DNA from: DATDRQ01 sp035291645
GTDB lineage: Bacteria > Chloroflexota > Anaerolineae > Anaerolineales > UBA4823
DNA: 11,934 nucleotides
NCBI GenBank assembly: GCA_035291645.1
Contig: DATDRQ010000384.1
Span: 1 to 11,934, forward strand
Direction: 5' to 3'
In this document: one piece after another, positions 6,235 to 11,934 of the stretch
Layout: each line of letters starts with the position of its first letter
How positions within the stretch are numbered: position 1 is the stretch's first letter
Notes under the pieces: model-generated
The model's database searches: none
The model's input: only the letters and a program-made list of their open reading frames with translations
Told to the model about the DNA's origin: nothing
Position numbers and translations under genes: made by a program

Positions 6235-7708
6235 CGGATACAGAGGGGTGACTGATTTCATAGGCCTGGCGGATGGAGAGACCGGCGATAATGAGGAGAC
6301 CGGCGCAGAAGAAGCAGGCATAAATGGCAATAATCCAATTTTGGTGGATCGCCGCAGCGATTGCCGTGCCTGCATTTAGCAACGCAAACGCCAGCTCGAA
6401 GAAGATAATGCTATCCTCGGCTACCTGGTAGCGTTGGTTCACCCAGGCCTGTTCTTTTTGGATAATCCCGTACTTAGGGGTGCGTTCGAACCCAACTACC
6501 TTGCCGCGGATGATATCGATGGCGGCTCTGGCAGTGTTGACCATCATGCCGGTGCCCGCAGCCGTCATCAACATCACCATTGGGACTGATTTCCACCACT
6601 GTTTGCCAACCTGCTTTTGAGCTGCGAGTAGAAAGAAAGCCTGGGCGAAAGTCGCCAGGTTGAAAACCACGGCGATGCCGAATAAAGACACCAGACCCGC
6701 ATACCTTAACGACAGGGCCAGTACCAGCGGGTTAAGTAAGACGAGAAGGCAAAGCAGAAGGTGCACCCCATAGCCGAGCAGGTGCAGACTGGCTTCTATC
6801 TTTTTCGACAATGGGATGGATAAGTCCCAGATCACAGGTAAGTATTTCCCGGCGCATTCGAGACTGCCACGCGCCCAGCGGTATTGCTGCCTGCGAAAGG
6901 CGGTGATGCTTACCGGGAGCTCGGCTGGAGATACCAGGTCTCTAAGATAGAGCCCCTGCCAACCTTTTAGGATTGCCCTGTAGGACAGGTCCAAATCCTC
7001 GGTCAGGGTGTCGCTCTTCCAACCCCCCGCATCGATGATGGTAGATTTCCGCCAAATCCCTGCCGACCCGTTGAAGTTGAAAAAATAGCCTGATTGCGAG
7101 CGGGCATGTTGTTCGATCATGAAGTGCGCGTCGATCGCCAACGCTTGTAGATAGGTCAGGTACGAGTAATTGCGGTTCGTATACCCCCAACGAGTCTGGA
7201 TATAACCAAGCCTGGGGTCACGAAAATAGGGAAGCGTGCGCTTCAGAAAATCCCTGGGAGGGATGAAATCTGCATCGAAGATGGCGATAAACTCGCCTCG
7301 GGCGTGTCCCATTCCCTCAGCCAAAGCTCCGGACTTGAAACCCACCCGGTTCGTTCTATGCAGGCAGGTGATCATCCGGTTTTCTGCTCGAAGTCTGGCA
7401 ACCACTTCCTCGACCATCGAAGTAGTCTCGTCTGTCGAATCATCCAAAACCTGTATTTCCAACAAATGCGGGGGGTAATCGATGCCGGCTGCTGCCCTGA
7501 TGAGGCGCTCGGCGACGTAGATTTCGTTATAGATCGGCAGTTGGACGGTGACGAGAGGCCAGGAGTCGGGTTCGGGAGGAGGTATCAATGGCGTCTTCCT
7601 GCGCAAGGAGATTGAGGTGAGATAGATCAGGTTGATCCCATACACGAGCAGCAGAAGAACCACAGACAGGTAGACCACCGCGATCGGGATAAACATGAAG
7701 TCGATCAT
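6227..7708 (-). CDS. Membrane family 2 glycosyltransferase of the processive (cellulose/mannan synthase-like) type
   Basis: The 493-residue protein has one or two N-terminal membrane segments (about 5-32), a cytoplasmic GT-A catalytic domain (about 50-300), and several C-terminal membrane segments (about 308-335, 338-363, 375-393, 434-480). All processive GT2 signatures are present: VLDDSTDET (87-95), the DAD metal-binding motif at 145-147, the TED motif (236-238) carrying the catalytic base, and QQYRW (274-278) for acceptor-chain binding. The ending VVGFERTPKYG (404-414) resembles glucomannan/beta-glycan synthase-like bacterial proteins. No PilZ domain is visible, so c-di-GMP control is not suggested. 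It would extend a beta-linked polymer from a nucleotide sugar at the inner membrane. The ATG overlaps the stop of the ligase gene as ATGA (7705-7708), with GGTGA a few bases upstream. The sugar cannot be deduced. Confidence 0.92.
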   Translation of the reverse strand: MIDFMFIPIAVVYLSVVLLLLVYGINLIYLTSISLRRKTPLIPPPEPDSWPLVTVQLPIYNEIYVAERLIRAAAGIDYPPHLLEIQVLDDSTDETTSMVEEVVARLRAENRMITCLHRTNRVGFKSGALAEGMGHARGEFIAIFDADFIPPRDFLKRTLPYFRDPRLGYIQTRWGYTNRNYSYLTYLQALAIDAHFMIEQHARSQSGYFFNFNGSAGIWRKSTIIDAGGWKSDTLTEDLDLSYRAILKGWQGLYLRDLVSPAELPVSITAFRRQQYRWARGSLECAGKYLPVIWDLSIPLSKKIEASLHLLGYGVHLLLCLLVLLNPLVLALSLRYAGLVSLFGIAVVFNLATFAQAFFLLAAQKQVGKQWWKSVPMVMLMTAAGTGMMVNTARAAIDIIRGKVVGFERTPKYGIIQKEQAWVNQRYQVAEDSIIFFELAFALLNAGTAIAAAIHQNWIIAIYACFFCAGLLIIAGLSIRQAYEISHPSVSDG

Positions 7709-9132
7709 GGCTCACCCCCAGGAAGGGAGACAGTATAAATAGCTCCCCACAATCCCCAAATGAGCCACTGCCAGAGCCTCCCCGGGGCGAGCAGCCAGGT
7801 GTAATAATCGAAGAATCCAATCACAGTCACCGCCAATAGAAGACTGGTGACGCCGATCAGTGGGATTGAGAACACGATCTTTCGACGGTTCAACCATAGG
7901 ACTAGCCAGGGGGCGACCATCAAGAAAAAGTACACCAGGCCGCCGAAAATCCCGGTCTCCGCGGCGACCTCCAATAATACGAAATGAGCAGGCTGGTAAT
8001 CGACTGGAAATTGTGGGCGAGCCTGCATCAGGGCGACTGGAAAGGCCGCCAGCCCGACCCCGGTGAAGGGATGCCGGGCAAAGATTTCATTGGCCGATTG
8101 GATCAATAATGTCCGCTCGCCAATAGCCTGTTGTTCCTGTGGAATCTGGTTGAACGAGCCTCTATAATTGAGCCGGGTCCCCACCAGAGGCGCGTAATAC
8201 CAAATAAAAGGGACCAGGACGACAGCTGTAGAAAGCAGCAGCGAAAGTTGGTGGGTGAGCGGTTGCCTGAGGTGGTTCTTCACCTGGAGGAAGATAAGTA
8301 ATGCGGCGCCGAATGCAAACGCCAGCCACGCCGAACGGGAAAAAGTAAGCAACAGAGCCAGGCTCCCGAGCGCGAAAAGGCCGGTGAAGACCAGCTTCCA
8401 GGAAGAAACGAGGCGTGGATAGACGATCATAAGAAATAACAATCCCAGGGCAAGGCTGCCGCCGAGGATATTGGGGTGGTCGCTGAGACCGTAGGCTCGC
8501 AAGGAACGCACTCCATCTGCATACACGACGCTGATGCCGCTCATCTCCGGATTAAGGTCCAATTCGCCGAGGAATCGAAGCCCGATGGATGTCTGCCGGA
8601 GCACCTGCCCGATGGCGATGGTGGATTGAATGAAGACCTGGATGCCCACCGGGATGACCAGCTCATCGAGGCTTCGAATCTCATTCAGAACGTAAAAATA
8701 CAATCCGACTAAGAGAATCAACCGTATTGTGTTGTAGAGCGTAATGTTTCCTGCGACTGATAAAGGTGTGCTGAGCAACCCGATCAGAGGCAACAAAAGG
8801 ATCGGGACGGTCAGGAAAACGGGGCCAAACTTTAGTTTTCTTCGATCGCTGAGAAAACTACCAGCCCAGACGGCCAACGTAGCCAGCAGGAACAAATCGC
8901 TGGTGAAGAACAGTACGTCCGTGTAGTCGCGATAGATTGGTGGAATATAAATCTCGAGCAGGACGGTTCGATACCGGAATGGAATACTGACGATTAATCC
9001 AGCAAAGAGGATCTTCGCCAGGGTGCGCAGACAGGCTCCAGTCGATTGACTGGAATTCTGCCGAAAATTCAGCTCCTCGATCTGGCGAATCAACTCCGAT
9101 TTAGGAAGCGCTTCGAGATCCTCTTGTAACAT
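7705..9132 (-). CDS. O-antigen ligase/polymerase-like membrane protein (Wzy_C family), first gene of the cluster
   Basis: The 475-residue polytopic protein has a hydrophilic N-terminus (1-32) and about 10-12 membrane segments. Conserved features of the O-antigen ligase/WaaL-Wzy family are visible: LRAYGLSDHPNILGGSLAL (211-229) with Arg and His-Pro-Asn, LLTFSRSAWLAF (261-272), a large external loop (about 312-380) containing TLLIQSANEI and FTGVGLAAFP, and PAHFVLLEVAAETGIFGGL (381-399) with His383 and Glu392. These proteins transfer or polymerise lipid-linked glycans on the outer face of the inner membrane. Ligase and polymerase cannot be told apart from sequence alone. It is the first gene of the minus-strand cluster; its ATG (9130-9132) borders the divergent intergenic region and has only a weak AGG upstream. 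It overlaps the next gene by 4 bases. Confidence 0.9.
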   Translation of the reverse strand: MLQEDLEALPKSELIRQIEELNFRQNSSQSTGACLRTLAKILFAGLIVSIPFRYRTVLLEIYIPPIYRDYTDVLFFTSDLFLLATLAVWAGSFLSDRRKLKFGPVFLTVPILLLPLIGLLSTPLSVAGNITLYNTIRLILLVGLYFYVLNEIRSLDELVIPVGIQVFIQSTIAIGQVLRQTSIGLRFLGELDLNPEMSGISVVYADGVRSLRAYGLSDHPNILGGSLALGLLFLMIVYPRLVSSWKLVFTGLFALGSLALLLTFSRSAWLAFAFGAALLIFLQVKNHLRQPLTHQLSLLLSTAVVLVPFIWYYAPLVGTRLNYRGSFNQIPQEQQAIGERTLLIQSANEIFARHPFTGVGLAAFPVALMQARPQFPVDYQPAHFVLLEVAAETGIFGGLVYFFLMVAPWLVLWLNRRKIVFSIPLIGVTSLLLAVTVIGFFDYYTWLLAPGRLWQWLIWGLWGAIYTVSLPGGEP

Positions 9133-9283
9133 AATGCCTATGAAAGGACTTGCATATCCCCTGGATTCAAATCACATATATGATCATGTACGGATTGCAG
9201 GGTTGAATGGATTAAGTCAAGGCGCGGCATCCGGAACAATTGTAAGGAATTGGATTCCGTCTTAACAAAAGAGGGACCAAACA
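9133..9283. promoter_or_regulatory. Divergent intergenic region, expected promoters for both polysaccharide operons
   Basis: These 151 bases lie between two gene sets that point away from each other, so promoters for both should be here. I see no confident -35/-10 pair on either strand; the minus strand has TTGACT (9215-9220), but nothing resembling a good -10 box at the usual spacing. Small symmetrical elements are present: the palindrome ATGATCAT (9180-9187), CAATTG (9237-9242), and GGAAT-TGG-ATTCC (9246-9258), the last within a wider CGGAA...TTCCG pair (9232-9236, 9255-9259). These could be operator sites, but they are short and may be chance. Confidence 0.5.
9271..9275 (+). promoter_or_regulatory. 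Ribosome binding site for the GTG start at 9284
   Basis: GAGGG lies 8 bases before the GTG at 9284-9286. It supports this non-ATG start for the first plus-strand glycosyltransferase, whose translated N-terminus (DGNVFVNGRF) already begins the conserved domain. Confidence 0.7.
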
Positions 9284-10318
9284 GTGGATGGGAACGTTTT
9301 TGTGAACGGTCGATTCCAATACCGTCCGATCACCGGCGTCGAGAGATTTGCCGGCGAGATTTCGAAGCGTTTGTTTGATCCCGGGCAGGTGATCAGCCCA
9401 GGGAAGTCCTTGCCAGGAATTGCCGGGCACTGCTGGGAGCAAGTGACCTTGCCGCAACGGTTACCGAGACAATCCTTGCTCTGGTCTCCCGCCAACACGG
9501 GTCCAATTCGGGTTCGAAACCAGGCGATCACGATTCACGATCTGGCGCCGCTGGACTACCCGGAATGGTATCGACCGGCCTTCCGGTTGTGGTACAGGCT
9601 GATTCTTCCCCGGCTGGCCCAAAATTCCAGGTTCGTGATCACGGTTTCCCAATTCTCCAAGGATCGTATTGTGGAGAGGTTAAGCATAGCGCCCGATCGG
9701 ATCGCTGTGGTGCCTGGCGGGGTTGACCGGACCATCTTTTACCCCAGGGACCAAAATCGAATCGAAGCAATTCGTAGAAGGTTGGGATTAGCCAGCGATT
9801 ACCTGCTGTCGGTAGGGACGATCCAGCCACGCAAGAACCTGGTTAGTCTCATTAGAGCCTGGGAACTTGTCAGGAAGGATTATCCGGATATTTCTCTGGT
9901 GATTGCCGGTGAAACACAGAACCGCGTTTTTCAGGAGCCTGGGTTTGAGAAGTCGAGCGAACGAGTCTGTTGGGCAGGTTACCTGTCCGATCCAGAGCTT
10001 GCGGCGCTCTATTCAGGCGCGCGTGCCTTGATTCTTCCTTCCTTTTACGAGGGATTTGGGCTTTGCCTGCTCGAGGCTATGGCTTGCGGAGCACCCGTCC
10101 TGGCCAGCACGGCAGGCGCCTTACCAGAAATAGTACAAAGCGCAGGCCTTTACTTCAGCCCGTATTCCTGGGAAGAGATGGCGGAAAGTATCCTGATTCT
10201 CTTCGGGGATCCGGCGCTGGGTAAAGAACTGGTACGTAAAGGACAGCGACTTGTCCAGAGTTATTCTTGGGAGATGAGCGCCAGGATCTTGAACGGTTAC
10301 TTGCGAACGATTAATTGA
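9284..10318 (+). CDS. Family 4 glycosyltransferase (mannosyltransferase-like, GT-B fold)
   Basis: The protein has 344 residues, somewhat shorter than the usual 370-400 of GT4 enzymes but with both halves present. The N-terminal half shows ITGVERFAGEI (16-26), a typical acceptor-side motif, and IHDLAPLDYPEWY (84-96). VSQFSKDRIVERL (121-133) and VVPGGVDRTIFYP (142-154) form the inter-domain region. The nucleotide-sugar half has LLSVGTIQPRKNL (174-186) and the EX7E motif FYEGFGLCLLEAM (254-266), with E256 and E264, then GAPVLASTAGALPEI (269-283). Enzymes of this type are retaining transferases at the cytoplasmic face of the membrane, often using GDP-mannose. The start is GTG with a good Shine-Dalgarno sequence. 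It is followed 52 bases later by a second GT4 gene in the same direction, probably one operon. Confidence 0.92.
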   Translation: MDGNVFVNGRFQYRPITGVERFAGEISKRLFDPGQVISPGKSLPGIAGHCWEQVTLPQRLPRQSLLWSPANTGPIRVRNQAITIHDLAPLDYPEWYRPAFRLWYRLILPRLAQNSRFVITVSQFSKDRIVERLSIAPDRIAVVPGGVDRTIFYPRDQNRIEAIRRRLGLASDYLLSVGTIQPRKNLVSLIRAWELVRKDYPDISLVIAGETQNRVFQEPGFEKSSERVCWAGYLSDPELAALYSGARALILPSFYEGFGLCLLEAMACGAPVLASTAGALPEIVQSAGLYFSPYSWEEMAESILILFGDPALGKELVRKGQRLVQSYSWEMSARILNGYLRTIN

Positions 10319-10370
10319 TCGTCGAAGGGGACGAGATTATGAAGGGTATCCGGCAGGAGTAGATATCAAT

Positions 10371-11582
10371 ATGGTTGGACCGGACCATCTAGGAATCGAT
10401 CCGCGGCGGGTTGCGTTTGTCCACGATGCGCTGGCTTTTATGGGTGGTGCGGAAAGAACTCTTTCAGCCATGCTCGAACTGTTTCCGGAAGCCCCGGTTT
10501 ACACCCTGATTTATAACCGGAAGGAGTTACAGGGTACTTTGATCGCCCGCCATCCGATTTATCCTTCCCGTCTGAATAATATACCGGGTATTCACCGGCG
10601 TTACCGCTCCTTCTTGCCGTTCTTTCCCTTCCTGGTGGAGCAATTCGATTTGAGAGGCTATGAGGTAGTGATTTCATCCAGTTACGCCGTAGCCCACGGC
10701 GCCCTGGTCGATGCGGATCAGCTCCACATCGCTTACCTTTATACGCCGATGCGCCATGCCTGGCACGACCATGCGGCTTTTATCCGGAGAAGCCGCCAGA
10801 AATCTGCCGCTCATTCCTGGATGGCTCGCCTGGTTTTGCATTATTTTAGGCTGTGGGATGTCTCAGCCGCGCGGCGTCCTGACCAGATTTTAGCTGCTTC
10901 CGAACTGGTCGCTGCCAGGGTGCAGCGTTATTACCGGCGTTCGGCTCAGGTGCTCTATCCGCCGGTCGATGTCGATCGTTATAGAATCTCGGGAACCCAA
11001 GCTTTACACCGGTCCTATTACCTGGTCGTTTCACGTTTAAGACCGCATAAAATGGTTTCAATAATTGTCCAGGCTTTCAACAATCTGGGGTATCCGCTTT
11101 ATGTGGTGGGAGAGGGAGATGAACTGCGCCATCTTTCTAAGATTGCCGGGCAGAACATTCGCTTTCTGGGGAGGCAATCCGATAAAAACCTGCGCAGCCT
11201 GCTTGCCGGAGCGAAAGCCCTGGTTCATGCCGCCGAGGAGGACTTTGGGATAACGATGGTGGAAGCACAGGCAGCTGGCTGCCCGGTGATCGCCTACGGA
11301 AGGGGGGGCGCCGTAGAGACCATCCTGCCGGAAATCACCGGTATCCTCTTTCCCGAGCAGTCTGTGGATAGTCTATCGGAGGCCGTTCGGCGATTCGAAT
11401 CGAACCAACCGGAATTTAATGTTCACGATTTATTCGAGAATGCCAACCGGTTCAGCAAGCAGCAGTTTCAGGATAGATTCCGGAATATTCTTAGGATGGA
11501 TATGAATCGATCAGCGATTTTAGGTCCGCCAGACCGTCCTTGGTATTCAAGGGTGCCCCATGACCTGCTGCGAAAGTCCTGA
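10371..11582 (+). CDS. Family 4 glycosyltransferase (WbaZ-like) with an overprinted C-terminal tail
   Basis: The 403-residue protein has VAFVHDALAFMGGAERTL (14-31) and LFPEAPVYTL (37-46), a start typical of WbaZ-like GT4 enzymes. YEVVISSSYAVAHG (97-110), IAYLYTPMRHAW (120-131), YPPVDVDRY (196-204) and SRLRPHKMVSIIVQAF (221-236) follow. The EX7E motif is EEDFGITMVEA (289-299), with E290 and E298. These features place it with mannosyl/glucosyltransferases of surface glycan assembly. The ATG at 10371 has AGGAG 11 bases upstream, longer than ideal, so the exact start is slightly uncertain. The family-like part ends around residue 375. The last 30 or so residues (from about 374) are encoded antisense to the convergent hydrolase gene, an overlap of 92 bases, and have no recognisable motif. 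Confidence 0.9.
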   Translation: MVGPDHLGIDPRRVAFVHDALAFMGGAERTLSAMLELFPEAPVYTLIYNRKELQGTLIARHPIYPSRLNNIPGIHRRYRSFLPFFPFLVEQFDLRGYEVVISSSYAVAHGALVDADQLHIAYLYTPMRHAWHDHAAFIRRSRQKSAAHSWMARLVLHYFRLWDVSAARRPDQILAASELVAARVQRYYRRSAQVLYPPVDVDRYRISGTQALHRSYYLVVSRLRPHKMVSIIVQAFNNLGYPLYVVGEGDELRHLSKIAGQNIRFLGRQSDKNLRSLLAGAKALVHAAEEDFGITMVEAQAAGCPVIAYGRGGAVETILPEITGILFPEQSVDSLSEAVRRFESNQPEFNVHDLFENANRFSKQQFQDRFRNILRMDMNRSAILGPPDRPWYSRVPHDLLRKS

Positions 11583-11934
11583 TCGGCCAGGCGCGTTCTT
11601 CGAACAGCCTGACTAACCGGCGAAGTGAGGCCAGGTTCTGGCGTGGATTTTCGGTGAGACCCCTCCAGCCAGCTTCAAATTTCGGCCAGGTGACCACGGC
11701 ATCCCCGGCGAAGAGGGTTGCGCTTTCAGGCCAATAGAACGAGGTGCTGCCTGGGGAATGCCCTGGGGTGCGTATAGTCACGACCGGGCCAATCTGCTCA
11801 TCATCCCCTTCTATACAATGGTCGATCTGTACCGGTTCGACGTTCAAGAGGCGCGGCCGGATGCCCGCATTCCACAAGACATTCTGAAGGTTCAGCAGGA
11901 ATTGTTGGGGTAGGATCCGGAAAGGGCGGTGGGG
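11491..11934 (-). CDS. Metallo-beta-lactamase-fold hydrolase, 3' part, cut by the window edge
   Basis: The frame is open from the right edge to a TAA at 11491-11493, giving 147 visible residues; a TTG at 11875-11877 is in frame but the coding sense clearly continues upstream of it. TPGHSPGSTSFYW followed by SATLFAGDAVV contains the conserved His and Asp metal ligands of the MBL fold, and FAAGHGAP near the end supplies the last histidine. The N-terminal HxHxDH motif would lie outside the window. Members hydrolyse thioesters, lactones, phosphodiesters or other bonds, and the visible part does not settle which. It converges on the second GT4 gene with a 92-base tail-to-tail overlap and has no evident link to polysaccharide synthesis, so it probably marks the right border of the locus. 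Confidence 0.87.
   Translation of the reverse strand, partial: PHRPFRILPQQFLLNLQNVLWNAGIRPRLLNVEPVQIDHCIEGDDEQIGPVVTIRTPGHSPGSTSFYWPESATLFAGDAVVTWPKFEAGWRGLTENPRQNLASLRRLVRLFEERAWPIRTFAAGHGAPLNTKDGLADLKSLIDSYPS

Larger units (their letters stand above)
566..9132 (-). other. Probable seven-gene polysaccharide operon
   Basis: Seven consecutive minus-strand genes are joined by overlaps of 4 (7705-7708), 8 (6227-6234), 13 or 4 (5260-5272 or 5260-5263), and 4 (2783-2786) bases. One 3-base gap (3725-3727) and a final 17-base overlap or 22-base gap complete the chain. There is no room for internal promoters outside coding sequence. Co-transcription and translational coupling are therefore likely, with the promoter expected upstream of 9132. 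Confidence 0.8.

Noticed and set aside
6235..6375. N-terminal extension of the nucleotidyltransferase-fold protein to an ATG at 6375
   Set aside because: It lies entirely inside the conserved GT2 coding region, is Ser/Pro-rich without motif, and the ATG at 6234 gives the small overlap seen between the other cluster genes.
9192..9220. TTGACT (9215-9220) as a -35 box of the minus-strand operon
   Set aside because: At 17-18 base spacing the -10 position reads CAATCC or AATCCG, too far from consensus to call a promoter.
11588..11612. CAGGC...GCCTG hairpin just after the second GT4 stop as a terminator
   Set aside because: The stem is only 5 bases with a 13-base loop, has no T-run, and lies in hydrolase coding sequence.

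Overview
The window looks like a bacterial chromosome segment of moderately high GC. It carries a compact surface-polysaccharide assembly locus between two unrelated housekeeping-type genes. The gene families, tightly overlapping genes and use of GTG and TTG starts resemble Anaerolineae-type Chloroflexota. That assignment rests on family resemblance recalled from knowledge; no marker gene is present to prove it.

Layout. At the left edge (1-449, minus) is the 5' part of a nucleoside phosphorylase gene. Bases 491-584 form a long imperfect inverted repeat built from 10-bp units. From 9132 down to 566 runs one minus-strand cluster of seven genes that overlap or nearly touch. In transcription order they are: O-antigen ligase/polymerase-like membrane protein, processive-type family 2 glycosyltransferase, winged-helix/nucleotidyltransferase-fold protein, B12-binding radical SAM protein, methyltransferase with a degenerate zinc ribbon, Wzx-like flippase, and a second SAM-dependent methyltransferase. 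A 151-bp divergent intergenic region (9133-9283) separates this cluster from two plus-strand family 4 glycosyltransferases (9284-11582). At the right edge, converging on and overlapping the second of these, is the 3' part of a metallo-beta-lactamase-fold hydrolase.

How the genes may work together (inference). The two GT4 enzymes and the GT2 enzyme would build a glycan, the flippase would move the lipid-linked unit across the membrane, and the ligase/polymerase-like protein would polymerise or transfer it. The two methyltransferases and the radical SAM protein are the unusual part. They suggest that the glycan, or a lipid or small molecule attached to it, is methylated or otherwise radically modified. 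The nucleotidyltransferase-fold protein has no clear role yet. No initiating phosphoglycosyltransferase, sugar-nucleotide pathway or outer-envelope export gene is visible, so those functions must lie elsewhere.

No tRNA, rRNA, CRISPR array, transposase or convincing Rho-independent terminator was seen. No gene-free stretch exceeds about 150 bases.
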